Assembly (NCBI RefSeq): GCF_030161235.1 | Contig: NZ_BSPW01000005.1 | Location: 1 to 64,000 of the forward strand | DNA from: Vibrio zhanjiangensis | GTDB taxonomy: Bacteria; Pseudomonadota; Gammaproteobacteria; Enterobacterales; Vibrionaceae | Length of the DNA stretch: 64,000 bases | Direction of reading: 5' to 3' | Shown here: positions 52,791-62,388 of the stretch, one piece after another | Numbering within the stretch: the first letter of the stretch is position 1 | Layout of the letters: every line of letters starts with the position of its first letter | Notes under the pieces: generated by a model | What the model was told of the DNA's origin: nothing | The model's database searches: none | What the model saw: only the letters and a program-made list of their open reading frames with translations | Translations under genes and position numbers: made by a program

Positions 52791-53468
52791 CTATGTGGCT
52801 ACCCAAAGCGCAAAAGCAAAGAACATTGGAGAAATAATAGACGTGATGACACCACATAGAACCAGTGCAAGAGAGCTAAATGCGGCATCTTGGCCATTTT
52901 TTTCTGCGCATGTCGCAGTACCAAGAGCGTGGGAAACCGTGCCCATGGTCAAACCTCTCGCAATTGGATGGGAAATTTTTAGTAGATTGTATATAGGGTA
53001 GGCACCTATTGCGCCAAATAACCCTGCAAGCATAACTAAAATGGCTGCAATTGATGGCTCGCCACCGAGATGGCTTGATATTTCCATAGCAATCGGCGTC
53101 GTCACAGATTTTCCGAGTAAACTGGCTACTAGGGTTAGATCAGCGTGCAAATATGAAGCAATAAGCGTTGTTGTAAACATTGACATGGCGCTTCCGACGC
53201 TACATGACAACATGATAATACGCCAGTTTGAACGTATTTGTGGCAGTTGTTCATACAAAGGATAAGCAAGTGCAACTACAGCTGGTTGAAGTAGATAGTT
53301 TATCCACTGGTTATCTTCATAATAGGCATCAAAAGGTATCTCAAGATAAATTAGACAAGGAATGATGACAATTAGACTGACAAGAAGCGGATTCATTAAA
53401 GGGTTTCTTACTTTTTGACAAAGCCATCGAGCGGAGAAAAAAACCACCACAGTAAAAATTAACCACAT
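52791..53468 (-). CDS. yohK: LrgB/CidB (YohK) family membrane protein
   Basis: 225 residues with about seven hydrophobic segments. PIAMEISSHLGGEPSIAAILVMLAGLFGA (in pieces) and TMGTVSHALGTATCAEKNG are the family signatures. Forms, with LrgA, a holin-antiholin-like or small-molecule transport pair. The open frame extends upstream to 53669, but the ATG at 53468 overlaps the lrgA stop by one base (TAATG) and is clearly the start. Upstream of cdd. Confidence 0.92.
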   Translation of the reverse strand: MWLIFTVVVFFSARWLCQKVRNPLMNPLLVSLIVIIPCLIYLEIPFDAYYEDNQWINYLLQPAVVALAYPLYEQLPQIRSNWRIIMLSCSVGSAMSMFTTTLIASYLHADLTLVASLLGKSVTTPIAMEISSHLGGEPSIAAILVMLAGLFGAIGAYPIYNLLKISHPIARGLTMGTVSHALGTATCAEKNGQDAAFSSLALVLCGVITSIISPMFFAFALWVAT

Positions 53469-53833
53469 TATTTGTTTCCTTCTCGAAGTAGCCGATCGAG
53501 CATCAACGCCAGTGTAACTAGGACAACAAAACTGCCTCCGATAACACTTGCTAGCACAGGTAAAGCGTTGGCATAGAGCATATCGAAATGTTCCATTAGA
53601 CCGACACTCACGGGAACAAATAGCAATACCATGTAGCGGATGAAAATTGTTGCACTTGGACGCACCCACTCAGAAGGTATGATTCCTGTGGCGAGGAGGC
53701 CAAATAAGATTAGCATGCCGATAATACTGCTTGGTATAGAAGTACCCAGTAAAGATTGAATCTCACTGCCTACAATTAAGCATGCAAAGATTAGCCCCAT
53801 GGAGATGGCATACTTGAGTAGCGTTTTTGTCAT
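53468..53833 (-). CDS. yohJ: LrgA/CidA (YohJ) family membrane protein
   Basis: 121 residues with four hydrophobic segments. [22 protein letters not shown] (in pieces) is the CidA/LrgA signature (P-x-x-I-I-G-M). AGGA six bases upstream of ATG. Works with the next gene. The E. coli equivalents YohJ/YohK also precede cdd, a conserved order. Confidence 0.92.
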   Translation of the reverse strand: MTKTLLKYAISMGLIFACLIVGSEIQSLLGTSIPSSIIGMLILFGLLATGIIPSEWVRPSATIFIRYMVLLFVPVSVGLMEHFDMLYANALPVLASVIGGSFVVLVTLALMLDRLLREGNK

Positions 53834-53983
53834 GATACGTCCTGATCAACAATTACAACTTAACTATAAACACAAATACACCAGACGCTCTTGCCTAGTG
53901 TAATGATTAACCTGCTATGACCGAATTATTATTTTGAGTTGTTAAGCAAGCTTTGTTTAGTTAGGACACAGGTAGTGATTTGT

Positions 53984-55408
53984 CTAAGAGACCAACTTCT
54001 CGACGTATTGGTACACGGATTTTAAAATAGTAATTTTACTTTCGTCACTCTCATATTCATGAACTAAGTTTTCCAAATTGAGCATATAGTCTTCGATACG
54101 ACAACCAAAGTAGTCTTGACAATGTGCAGCCCATTGGTGTTGTTCAGTTTCGCTTAATGTTGAAGGGAAGTTTCTAGCTCGGTATCGAAACAAAAGTGGC
54201 TTAATACGTTGATCATTATAGGAAATATCTAATGAACCTAAACATTCAGGGGCTGTTTCTCTAATAATGTTCATTGAAGTTCGGTCTGCCGGTGAAAAAA
54301 AACCGTCGTACAGCTGTGAATCAACGTCCTTATTATCACCATATTCTCGTTCCAATGCATAAAGTGAGACAAGTTTTTCACGGATCTCTGGATGTTTTTT
54401 GATGATATCTAGATGTTGTAAGCAAAGCTCACGATTGATACCAATAGTTGCTGCATTTTCAGCGGTGAGTGTTTTTGCAGGGGCCAAAATTGGGCATTTA
54501 TTTAAATGAATAAGCTTAATGGGGACTGGAAGCTCGTGTGGCCCTAGTTCAGTGTGCCTTGTGTATAACCGTTGATTGAGCTGTTCAACATTCAGATCGA
54601 GAAGTGGTTGGGGATCTTTGGCTAAATCTATCACAATTACGGCATTTTGATTGGTTGGATGCCAAGCTAGTGGTACAACCCAACTGGTGTACTGGCACTC
54701 TCTACCTAACATGCCTGATACGTGCATAAGTGGCGTCATGTTGATGATATCAATAAGTTCATTAAGTTTCCGCTTATGACGCATGTTCAAGAAGTAATCA
54801 AACAGCTTAGGTTGAGCGGATTTGATTTTTTTTGCCATCTCAATGGTCGCGATAACATCAGCCATAGCATCATGCGCATTTTCATGTTCAATACCATTAG
54901 CAACTGAGAGATGTTCGAGTTTAAAACTGGTAAAACCTTCCTCATTTTCAGGCCAATGGATACCTTCAGGTCGAAGTGCGTGGCATGCACGCATAACATC
55001 AAGCAAGTCCCAACGCGAGTTCCCGTTTTGCCAGCTCCAAGCATATGGATCGATAAAATTACGATAACAGGTATAGCGAGTGACTTCGTCATCAAATCGG
55101 ATATTGTTGTAGCCCAAGCTAGTCGTATGAGGTACCGATAACTGTTGGTGTATCTGAGCGATAAACTCGGGTTCTGGTAGTCCCTGTTTTAATGCAGTTT
55201 GTGGGGTAATTCCAGTGATTAAGGCGGCTTCTGGTGAAGGAAGATAATCAGAAGGGGGCTTACAATAAATAACCAGAGGTTCACCAACAATATTAAAGTC
55301 CATATCAGTGCGCACGCCTGCAAACTGACATGGTCTATCAAGCGCTGGGCTTGTCCCCCAAGTCTCATAATCGAAGAAGAAAAATGTTGGTTGTTCTTTG
55401 TTATTCAT
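53984..55408 (-). CDS. sbcB: Exodeoxyribonuclease I
   Basis: Degrades single-stranded DNA 3' to 5' in repair and recombination. 474 residues. FFFFDYETWGTSPALDRPCQFAGVRTD (D-x-E of exonuclease motif I, about residues 9-35), LGYNNIRFDDEVTRYTCYRNFIDPYAW (motif II) and ENAHDAMADVIATIEMAKKI (motif III, H-D-A-x-x-D) are all present. The C-terminal SH3-like and helical parts follow. Stands alone. Confidence 0.96.
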   Translation of the reverse strand: MNNKEQPTFFFFDYETWGTSPALDRPCQFAGVRTDMDFNIVGEPLVIYCKPPSDYLPSPEAALITGITPQTALKQGLPEPEFIAQIHQQLSVPHTTSLGYNNIRFDDEVTRYTCYRNFIDPYAWSWQNGNSRWDLLDVMRACHALRPEGIHWPENEEGFTSFKLEHLSVANGIEHENAHDAMADVIATIEMAKKIKSAQPKLFDYFLNMRHKRKLNELIDIINMTPLMHVSGMLGRECQYTSWVVPLAWHPTNQNAVIVIDLAKDPQPLLDLNVEQLNQRLYTRHTELGPHELPVPIKLIHLNKCPILAPAKTLTAENAATIGINRELCLQHLDIIKKHPEIREKLVSLYALEREYGDNKDVDSQLYDGFFSPADRTSMNIIRETAPECLGSLDISYNDQRIKPLLFRYRARNFPSTLSETEQHQWAAHCQDYFGCRIEDYMLNLENLVHEYESDESKITILKSVYQYVEKLVS

Positions 55409-55607
55409 TCGTTGATTGCTCTATTTGAGATATTTCACCATGAGTATTGTATATCAGATGGTTAGTGAAGACCGCAGTTTTCTGACGTGACTGGTATCTG
55501 TTAACAACTATATTACTGGTGATAGTGATTAGGAGATGCAATGAAACGGCAGACTTTGGAGGCGGAAAGGACATCGGCATTGGTTGAGATCTAGCTATTG
55601 ATGCTGT

Positions 55608-56372
55608 TTACTTAAACTTTTTCACCAGAGAACGATATTCAGGCGTTTTTTTAAACGTATCCAGCGCGGCTTGCATTTGGTTGACAACCTCGATAGGCGT
55701 ACTTTTGTTGACCGCGAAGTAGTTGTCATTGAACTGAAATTGATACACCCGCTCAACAAGTCTAGTGGATACATTCAGTACTTTTAACTGTGCTTCAGCG
55801 CCTTTCCAGTTGGTCGCCCAAAGGTCGATACGGCCTTTGACAAGTTGCTGTGCGAGTAGCGCTGCGTCATGTGAGCGTATGATGTTTTCGTCCGGTACCC
55901 CCAGTTTCTCGACGCGTTTTTCTAAGCTGTCTCCTCGTATAACTCCGATACGATATTGAGCCAAATCTTGGCTTGAGATAATGTTCACTTTGCTGGTCTT
56001 TCTCGCAATTAGGAAGGATGGCGTACCTTGTGATATTGGCCCTACCCACAAAAACAAAGACTCTCGCTCTGGCTTTCTCGACGTGGCAAACAACACGCTG
56101 CCTTTTCGGTTAAGTGTGTCCTTATAGGCTCTTGCCCAAGGCAATACCGCAATATCCTCTCGGCTAAGACCTGATTTAGCATGTCTGGCTATCCCGAGCA
56201 GCACTTCAACAGAAAGCCCAGTCAAAGTCCCATCGGTATCGACAAAATTCAGTGGAGGGTATTCTTCGGTCATAAATTTAAGGTCTGCCCATGGATCAGA
56301 CAGAGGAAGGGCTGCTCTCGAAACAAAAGACAGTACAACTAATGCTGTTATATAAATTGTTCGACGCATCAT
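55608..56372 (-). CDS. Periplasmic solute-binding protein, SBP_bac_3 family
   Basis: About 254 residues. A signal peptide (TIYITALVVLSFVSRAALP) is followed by the amino-acid-binding-protein fold: LKFMTEEYPPLNFVDTDGTLTGLSVEVLLGI (in pieces) and RIGVIRGDSLEKRVEKLGV. The frame opens at 56393; the MM pair at 56372 gives a normal signal peptide. No ABC permease is adjacent, so it could be an orphan binding protein or a sensory partner. Ligand probably an amino acid or a similar small acid. Confidence 0.85.
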   Translation of the reverse strand: MMRRTIYITALVVLSFVSRAALPLSDPWADLKFMTEEYPPLNFVDTDGTLTGLSVEVLLGIARHAKSGLSREDIAVLPWARAYKDTLNRKGSVLFATSRKPERESLFLWVGPISQGTPSFLIARKTSKVNIISSQDLAQYRIGVIRGDSLEKRVEKLGVPDENIIRSHDAALLAQQLVKGRIDLWATNWKGAEAQLKVLNVSTRLVERVYQFQFNDNYFAVNKSTPIEVVNQMQAALDTFKKTPEYRSLVKKFK

Positions 56373-56491
56373 ACACGGTATCGTTTGGCGCACAGTTAGG
56401 GTTTATATATCGAGAATAGGTCATATTTATGTGAACAGCATTATATTAAGATGAAACAGGTATGTATTATTGATTAAAATGAGTTTAGAAG

Positions 56492-56515
56492 AGCCTCAAG
56501 CGAACACTTGAGGCT
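56492..56515 (-). terminator. Hairpin after tcyP
   Basis: AGCCTCAAG-CGAACA-CTTGAGGCT, nine-base perfect stem just past the tcyP stop on the minus strand. A weak T-tract (CTTCTAAA) follows on that strand. Confidence 0.6.
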
Positions 56516-56527
56516 AAGTATTGGATG

Positions 56528-57901
56528 TTAGGCTTGTCGAGTCTCGAGCTCTTTATCGCTAAAATTTTTGCCGATCAATCGACTAGTAATTGTGCCCGCG
56601 GTCATAGCGCCAGAGACATTTAAAGCGGTGCGTGCCATATCAATTAAAGGTTCAATCGATATGAGTAAAGCTGCGATAGTAACAGGGAGCCCCATGGCCG
56701 GAAGGACAATTAATGCGGCAAAGGTAGCACCGCCTCCCACGCCCGCAATACCAAATGAACTGACTACTATGATCGCAATAAGAGATAAAATAAAGTGTAT
56801 ATCTGTTGGGTCAATACCCACGGTAGGTGCGACCATCACAGCAAGCATTGCTGGGTAGATACCAGCACAACCATTTTGGCCAATAGTGGCTCCAAATGAG
56901 GCTGATAGGTTGGCAATGGCAGGCGGCACGTTTAGTTTATTGATCTGTGCCTCCACATTGAGAGGGATGGTTGCCGCTGAACTTCGAGAGGTGAACGCAA
57001 AAGTTAGAACAGGCCAAATTTTTTGAAAATAACTCTTTGGGCTCACACCAACAAACGACATTAGCACCCCATGCACGACGAACATCAGAGCAATAGCGAC
57101 GTAAGAAGCGACAATAAAGCCTAGTAGATTGAGAATATCATTGGCACTCGAAGTCGCGACAACTTTTGCCATAAGCGCTGCGATGCCATAGGGTGTCAGG
57201 GCCATAATCATTTTTACAAGGCGCATGATGATAGATTGGGTAGCATCGACAAATAAGCTTATTGGGCCTTCCAATTCTTGCTTTTCGATCATGACTTTAC
57301 GTGCGGCGATTCCAGTGAGTACACCAAAAATGACCACAGCGATAATGGATGTTGAGCGTGCTCCTGTGAGGTCTGCAAACGGGTTAGTAGGAATAAAGCT
57401 GATTAGCATTTGGGGTATGGTGAGGTCGCTAACAGCACCTGCTTTATTCTCCAAAATGGCAATTCGGGCTGTTTCCCTTGTGCCCTCAATTAATCCCTGT
57501 GCGGTAAGCCCGAACGCTTGAGTGACAATAATACCTATCAGAGCCGAAATCGCAGTCGTCGCTAACAGGATTGAGATGGTTAAGCCAGAAATTTTACCCA
57601 GTGAGCCTCCTTTTTCTAACTTAACGACAGCAGAAATCATAGAGACCAACACAAGTGGCATGACGACCATTTTGAGCAGGCCCACATAGCCACTACCAAC
57701 AATATTTATCCACTCAAGTGTTTGACTGATAACGGGAGTTTCCTGACTAAATAGCAGTTGTAACATAAGCCCGAATAAGCTTCCGGTAACTAAGCCGAGT
57801 AGAACTAACCTCGATAAACTGTTTTCTTTGTTTTGTTGCCGCATGATAAAAAACAAAATCGCGACAAATATCGCCAAAGAAGCGATAGATGAGAATGACA
57901 T
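56528..57901 (-). CDS. tcyP: L-cystine:cation symporter, TcyP (YdjN) type
   Basis: 457 residues with about eight hydrophobic segments, a member of the dicarboxylate/amino acid:cation symporter (DAACS) family. The best match is the cystine subgroup (start SFSSIASLAIFVAILFFIMRQQ). The transport core is TSRSSAATIPLNVE (the Ser-rich HP1 loop) and GATIGQNGCAGIYPAML. The substrate call is family level; a broader amino acid specificity cannot be excluded. Confidence 0.9.
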   Translation of the reverse strand: MSFSSIASLAIFVAILFFIMRQQNKENSLSRLVLLGLVTGSLFGLMLQLLFSQETPVISQTLEWINIVGSGYVGLLKMVVMPLVLVSMISAVVKLEKGGSLGKISGLTISILLATTAISALIGIIVTQAFGLTAQGLIEGTRETARIAILENKAGAVSDLTIPQMLISFIPTNPFADLTGARSTSIIAVVIFGVLTGIAARKVMIEKQELEGPISLFVDATQSIIMRLVKMIMALTPYGIAALMAKVVATSSANDILNLLGFIVASYVAIALMFVVHGVLMSFVGVSPKSYFQKIWPVLTFAFTSRSSAATIPLNVEAQINKLNVPPAIANLSASFGATIGQNGCAGIYPAMLAVMVAPTVGIDPTDIHFILSLIAIIVVSSFGIAGVGGGATFAALIVLPAMGLPVTIAALLISIEPLIDMARTALNVSGAMTAGTITSRLIGKNFSDKELETRQA

Positions 57902-58065
57902 AGAAAGTAACCTTTATTAAAAAATCTTATGACAATATTTGATGCTGTAATGAACGATAATGATTTGTTAAGTCGCAATGAAATGACAATTGGGTATGAA
58001 ATATAACTATTTGTTATTAAGAGATAAGACTTACATTTTGAGGCTCACCAAGATGACTATGCTGG

Positions 58066-58821
58066 TCACTGATATTGGTTAATGAGATTTCTCATTTGAA
58101 TGCTATCAAGTGTGCATATTTTGTGCTTGGCACTTGAAAACACACTATATTGCATGGCTTTGGCAACTTCGCTTGCTTGAATTGGGATAAGTTTTGCTAG
58201 CTTACCAAGCATTAAAGGACGTATTGATTTGAGTACCAATTGAAGCACGGTTTCATCGTTACGGGGCGTATCTCTTAAACCAACCAAGGGACCAGGGCGA
58301 ACAAAGGTGATGTGTTCAAATCCCATCTGCTCTATGGCTATCTCAGCTTTTCCCTTACAACGTAGATAATGCGATAACGCATGAGGTGAAGCGCCATAAC
58401 TTGATGCAACAGCGATATGTGTAACGCCCAAACTCTTCATTGTCTGAGCAACTTCGCAAACTAAGTGATAGTCAATACGTTCAAGTTCCTTCTTAGAACC
58501 CGCTTGTTTGATCGTTGTCCCAAGACAAATAAAACCATATTTAGGTGAAGGGCTATTGGGCTGCCACTCTTTTACCTGTAATTGAGAATCCATGATGACT
58601 TCAAGTTTGGGATGAAAAAATGGCACAGGTCGCCTGCTTAGGGCGTATATATGCGAAATCGGGTCGGCTTCTAGCATTTGCTTGATGAGCTCGGTGCCTA
58701 TTAAGCCTGTTGCACCTGCAATTATGATTGCGCGCTCCTTTTCTTCAGACAATGATTCAGCCTCTAACAACTCTTTCTTTGGTAGAGAATCTATCATTAG
58801 ATGATAAAAATCTGTGATCAA
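58066..58821 (-). CDS. NAD(P)-binding Rossmann protein (HTATIP2-like)
   Basis: 251 residues. The N-terminal 27 residues are charged, then AIIIAGATGLIGTELIKQML (about residues 31-50) is the NAD(P)-binding GxxGxxG loop. ALSRRPVPFFHPKL and CLGTTIKQAGSKKELERIDYHLV (in pieces) match the atypical short-chain reductase group that includes HTATIP2/TIP30 and bacterial YwnB-like proteins. There is an Ser-Tyr pair in VASSYGASPHALSHYLRCKGKAE, where Y-x-x-x-K is the SDR signature. Substrate unknown. Confidence 0.82.
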   Translation of the reverse strand: MITDFYHLMIDSLPKKELLEAESLSEEKERAIIIAGATGLIGTELIKQMLEADPISHIYALSRRPVPFFHPKLEVIMDSQLQVKEWQPNSPSPKYGFICLGTTIKQAGSKKELERIDYHLVCEVAQTMKSLGVTHIAVASSYGASPHALSHYLRCKGKAEIAIEQMGFEHITFVRPGPLVGLRDTPRNDETVLQLVLKSIRPLMLGKLAKLIPIQASEVAKAMQYSVFSSAKHKICTLDSIQMRNLINQYQ

Positions 58822-58838
58822 TATTTGAGCTTAGGCGT

Positions 58839-58872
58839 TTTTGTTAGGCCTCGCTAATGAGGCCTAACAAAA
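58839..58872 (-). terminator. Long perfect hairpin after the 28-residue ORF
   Basis: TTTTGTTAGGCCTC pairs fully with GAGGCCTAACAAAA around a six-base loop. It lies directly past the stop of the small minus-strand ORF and before the Rossmann gene. The U:A pairs are at the base of the stem and no free T-tract remains, so it may be a stabilising or processed structure rather than a classic terminator. Confidence 0.6.
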
Positions 58873-58881
58873 CATCATTGA

Positions 58882-58968
58882 TTATGTGAGTGAAAAAGGA
58901 ACGCTTTTAGGAGTCTTAGATGTGGATTTAGGGTGTTTTTGTTTCTTCGATTGTTGATTAGCAAACAT
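58882..58968 (-). CDS. Small basic peptide (28 aa) with ideal Shine-Dalgarno
   Basis: Minus-strand ORF with AAGGAGG five bases before the ATG, the consensus site. The product has 28 residues, six of them Lys, plus many Gln and Ser (MFANQQSKKQKH, then PKSTSKTPKSVP). It ends just before a long perfect hairpin. Ribosome site and hairpin support a translated gene. There is no membrane segment, and it is highly disordered. No family recognised. Confidence 0.6.
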   Translation of the reverse strand: MFANQQSKKQKHPKSTSKTPKSVPFSLT

Positions 58969-58980
58969 ACAAACCTCCTT

Positions 58981-59459
58981 GTACTATCAAACTTTGCTCA
59001 GTTTCTTAAGCAGACTCTGTACCAGCAAATTGGCTGCACTAAGTATTTCAATAGGTTATAGGTTGATGAGCTTGTAACTAACTCAAAAGATAGCAAATAA
59101 AGCAGCAATGTCTTAATTTTGTCGTCAATTTGAGTATCAAAATGATAAAACCGTCCACTTTATCCCTTTTTGGTGAAATATTAGACGATAGGACTACGTA
59201 TGGAGGGAAATGACTTTAATGTTGTTTACCCAAGTTTAATTCACCAGAAATATGATATGATGGCCAGTGAGCCGTTTCACTATCTCATTGACAAAGTGCT
59301 GAGGGTGAGTAACAAACTTTCTCATCTAGGGTTTTCCCGCGCTGATATGGCAAAATTTTAGTACTAAGCATGACTTCTCTCTTAATAATTGAGATCATGT
59401 CAACATAATTCCCTTACACAATTTATTAACATGCTCGCTGTGCAATAAAGGAGTAGCGC
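58981..59459. other. 479-base gap upstream of astE
   Basis: Besides the small ORF at 59200-59361 no gene is visible. The right end from 59380 must hold the astE promoter. Mostly AT-rich. Confidence 0.35.
59200..59361 (+). CDS. Possible small protein (53 aa)
   Basis: A plus-strand ORF with AGGA six bases before ATG. Composition is protein-like and partly helical (SEPFHYLIDKVLRVSNKL). It may be a small gene or the surviving end of a longer one. No known family; low confidence. Confidence 0.35.
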   Translation: MEGNDFNVVYPSLIHQKYDMMASEPFHYLIDKVLRVSNKLSHLGFSRADMAKF

Positions 59460-60488
59460 ATGACGAAAAACCTCTTTCGCCAATCTTTTCTTTTTGACAG
59501 CCTAGATTTAGATAACCCCATGTTAGCTAGCGAGATAACTGTTGCAAATGGTATCTTGTTTAAACTTCATGAACGTGGAATTTTAGAGGTCATTCCACCA
59601 ACTTTAGATGACAGTAGCAAACACATTATTCTTTCTTGCGGTATTCATGGCAATGAAACAGCGCCCATGGAAATAGTGGATAACATCATTTCAGATATTC
59701 AGACTGGGTTTCAACCTGTGAAAGAGCGTTTGTTGTTTATTATTGCCCATCCTGAGTCGACCAAAGAGCATGTGCGTTTTATCGAAATGAATCTTAATCG
59801 TTTATTTGATGATAAGGAATATCCTGACACTAAAGAACGAGTGATTGCTGAGAACTTGAAAGCTGTTGTGGATACTTTCTATCAGAACACGCCACAAGAT
59901 AAACGATGGCACTTGGATTTGCACTGTGCGATTCGTTCTTCAAAGCATTATACCTTCGGTGTCAGTCCTAAAACGCGGCATCCAGTTCGAAGTAAAGCAC
60001 TGATCGATTTTTCAGCTAGCGCACATCTAGACGCCATGATGTTTTCCAATGCCCCCTCAAGTACATTTAGTTGGTATAGCGCTGAAAATTATGCCGCTCA
60101 GGCTCTGACAGTTGAACTTGGTAAGGTTGCCCGTATTGGTGACAATGATCTTGACCGACTTGCTGCATTTGAATTGGCCACTCGTGATTTGATTGCGTCC
60201 AGTGAGTCAGAACACTTGCCTCGCCAGCCAGTTATGTACAGGGTGAGCCGTACCATAGTCCGTTTAAATGACGATTTTGACTTTCTATTTGATGATAACG
60301 TCGCAAACTTTACTGCATTTAAGCACGGTGAGGTATTTGGCCATGACGGAGACAAACCACTAATGGCAAAAAATGAGGGCGAAGCGATTGTTTTTCCAAA
60401 TCGACATGTTGCTATTGGGCAGCGAGCGGCACTGATGGTATGCCCTGTTAAAACTCGCTTTGAATCTGACCAACTTGTCTACGATTAA
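59460..60488 (+). CDS. astE: Succinylglutamate desuccinylase
   Basis: Last enzyme of the arginine succinyltransferase path: releases succinate and glutamate from N-succinylglutamate. 342 residues. The zinc site is SCGIHGNETAPMEI (H-x-x-E, about residues 61-74) with the third ligand in WHLDLHCAIR (about 154-163). The C-terminal half includes ALTVELGKVARIGDND with the catalytic Glu. A GGAG site lies before the ATG. The other ast genes are not in the window, so the gene is separated from the astCADB operon, a common Vibrio arrangement. Confidence 0.94.
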   Translation: MTKNLFRQSFLFDSLDLDNPMLASEITVANGILFKLHERGILEVIPPTLDDSSKHIILSCGIHGNETAPMEIVDNIISDIQTGFQPVKERLLFIIAHPESTKEHVRFIEMNLNRLFDDKEYPDTKERVIAENLKAVVDTFYQNTPQDKRWHLDLHCAIRSSKHYTFGVSPKTRHPVRSKALIDFSASAHLDAMMFSNAPSSTFSWYSAENYAAQALTVELGKVARIGDNDLDRLAAFELATRDLIASSESEHLPRQPVMYRVSRTIVRLNDDFDFLFDDNVANFTAFKHGEVFGHDGDKPLMAKNEGEAIVFPNRHVAIGQRAALMVCPVKTRFESDQLVYD

Positions 60489-60589
60489 TATCATCATCTA
60501 ACCTAGTACTTTCTATTTAGGTTGCTTCGAGGTATGGTTGATCAATTACTTCACCTATTCAGCCATGCTTACGTGTAAGCTTGATTCTA

Positions 60590-61585
60590 ATGTACTTAAG
60601 CCAATTACTTGATCATCAACATAGTCGCTGGAAGCGCTACGCATTGATCTTCCTTTTTATTCTTGCATGCGTTTCCGCTATCCATCTTATGGTTGGAGAT
60701 ATTTTTGTCTCACCTTTTTCAGATCTTTCGAGTATTCAAAAGCAGCTAGTTTGGGAGTTACGATTGCCCAGATTACTGGCGGCGATGGTCATAGGCAGCA
60801 CATTAGCGGTCTCCGGTGGAGTATTACAGGTGTTATTGGGTAATGTTCTTGCGGAGCCTGGGGTATTAGGGGTTTCTGGCGGCGCGAGTGTTGTGATGGT
60901 GCTGCTTTTGTTCCTCGTGCCAGCATGGGCGACTCCGATGGGGTTCATGCTCGCAGCCATCATTGGTGCTTTGTTGTTTACGATGTTTTTGGTTGGTGTT
61001 GCGACTATGATGAAACTCACTACGACTCGATTGTTATTAGTTGGTTTCACCTTGGGCATTCTAACGGGCGCCATTGTCACATGGGCATTTTATTTTAGTG
61101 ATGACTTAAGTATGCGACAGCTGATGTACTGGTTGATGGGTGGCATTGGTGGCACAAGCTGGTACCATCAGCTTCTTACTTTGTTTCTCGTACCAGTTGT
61201 TGTTTGGTTGTGTATAAAAGGTCAAACCCTCGACAAATTGATGATGGGGGAGCTGCATGCGAAACAGCTTGGGGTTGATGTTGACTCGCTAAGGTGGAAG
61301 TTAATACTCGCGGTGTCTGTTTTGGTCGGCGGCGCAGTGGCGTTCGGAGGAGTGATTGGCTTTGTGGGTTTGATTGTTCCGCATATGGTTCGATTAATTC
61401 TAGGAGCAGAAAACCGCTACTTATTACCCGTGTCTGCGATAATGGGCGCGATACTGGTTGTATTTGCAGACATTATTGCGCGTACGGCTTTAGATTCAGC
61501 AGAGCTTCCTTTGGGAGTGGTGACGACAAGTATAGGAGCACCAATATTTATTTGGATGCTAGTAAAACATCATGGTTCACGTTGA
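60590..61585 (+). CDS. btuC: Vitamin B12 ABC transporter permease
   Basis: 331 residues with ten hydrophobic segments, FecCD/BtuC family. The [31 protein letters not shown] (in pieces) segment and [25 protein letters not shown] coupling-helix region are diagnostic. The frame opens at a TTG (60581); the ATG at 60590 is chosen, with a weak ribosome site. It overlaps btuD by 14 bases. No cobalamin riboswitch or btuF/btuB is visible nearby, so identity as a B12 rather than siderophore permease rests on similarity and the btuD-like partner. Confidence 0.85.
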   Translation: MYLSQLLDHQHSRWKRYALIFLFILACVSAIHLMVGDIFVSPFSDLSSIQKQLVWELRLPRLLAAMVIGSTLAVSGGVLQVLLGNVLAEPGVLGVSGGASVVMVLLLFLVPAWATPMGFMLAAIIGALLFTMFLVGVATMMKLTTTRLLLVGFTLGILTGAIVTWAFYFSDDLSMRQLMYWLMGGIGGTSWYHQLLTLFLVPVVVWLCIKGQTLDKLMMGELHAKQLGVDVDSLRWKLILAVSVLVGGAVAFGGVIGFVGLIVPHMVRLILGAENRYLLPVSAIMGAILVVFADIIARTALDSAELPLGVVTTSIGAPIFIWMLVKHHGSR

Positions 61586-62327
61586 TAACATATTTTTAGG
61601 TTCACGCTTACTGCCACTATCTTTTAGTCTAAATAAAGGAGAGGTGCTCCATGTTATTGGGCCAAATGGAAGTGGGAAAAGCACATTACTAACTTGTATT
61701 GCGGGCTTGCTGGAATTTGAAGGTAGTGTGTTTATTGATGGCCTAAATGTAGCAACAAGCTCACTAGAAACTTTGGCAAGATATCGGGCATTTTTATGCC
61801 AAAGCGATCGACCTGCATTTAATCTGGATGTGTCATTTTATTTGTCATTATCTCTTCCTTCCTATCAGCTCCCAAATGCTGCAGCCTCAGAACAAGCAGT
61901 TAAAGAGCTAACTGAGTTACTGGAAATTTCAGACAAGCTACACCGCTCGATACATCAGTTATCTGGTGGAGAATGGCAGCGGGTAAGGCTTTGTGCAATT
62001 TGTTTGCAAATATGGCCAGCTCTTAACTCTAGTGCCAGTTTGTTGATTTTGGATGAACCTGCTGCCGCACTTGATATTGGACAAGAAGTGTTTTTGTACC
62101 GACTAATTCGTAAGGTTGCGGATTTAGGCGTGTCGGTAATAATGTCCAATCATGATCTCAATCGGACGCTCCAATACGCAGATTATGCATTATTGCTAGA
62201 AAATGGTGTGATGCAGTCTTTTGGTTGTGTGGAACAAGTATGTGCACCAGAAGAGCTCTCTCGAGTATTCAAAACCTGTGTTGAAAAAGTTCAGGTTAAC
62301 AAAAAACCCGTGTTAATTTTTACGTAA
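61572..62327 (+). CDS. btuD: Vitamin B12 ABC transporter ATPase
   Basis: 251 residues. Walker [16 protein letters not shown]-loop in [10 protein letters not shown], signature [11 protein letters not shown], Walker [16 protein letters not shown] and switch His in [10 protein letters not shown] are all intact. The length and sequence match BtuD. Energises BtuC; the pair needs a periplasmic BtuF encoded elsewhere. Translation probably coupled to btuC. Confidence 0.9.
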   Translation: MVHVDNIFLGSRLLPLSFSLNKGEVLHVIGPNGSGKSTLLTCIAGLLEFEGSVFIDGLNVATSSLETLARYRAFLCQSDRPAFNLDVSFYLSLSLPSYQLPNAAASEQAVKELTELLEISDKLHRSIHQLSGGEWQRVRLCAICLQIWPALNSSASLLILDEPAAALDIGQEVFLYRLIRKVADLGVSVIMSNHDLNRTLQYADYALLLENGVMQSFGCVEQVCAPEELSRVFKTCVEKVQVNKKPVLIFT

Positions 62328-62343
62328 CAAACTCAATTATTAA

Positions 62344-62376
62344 GCCACCTTATCGAATACACAATGTTAAGGTGGC
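62344..62376. terminator. Hairpin between btuD and the PRA-PH-like gene
   Basis: GCCACCTTA pairs with TAAGGTGGC over a 15-base loop, between convergent genes. No T-tract seen. Confidence 0.5.
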
Positions 62377-62388
62377 ACCACGTAGTTT

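Noticed and set aside
58839..58872. Possible integron attC site (GTTAGGC and GCCTAAC elements)
   Set aside because: The elements are in inverted order for an attC, the spacer is only a few bases, and there are no gene cassettes or integrase. It is a plain hairpin.
60489..60589. Cobalamin riboswitch upstream of btuC
   Set aside because: The gap is only about 100 bases and has none of the conserved B12-box sequence, so no riboswitch can be supported.
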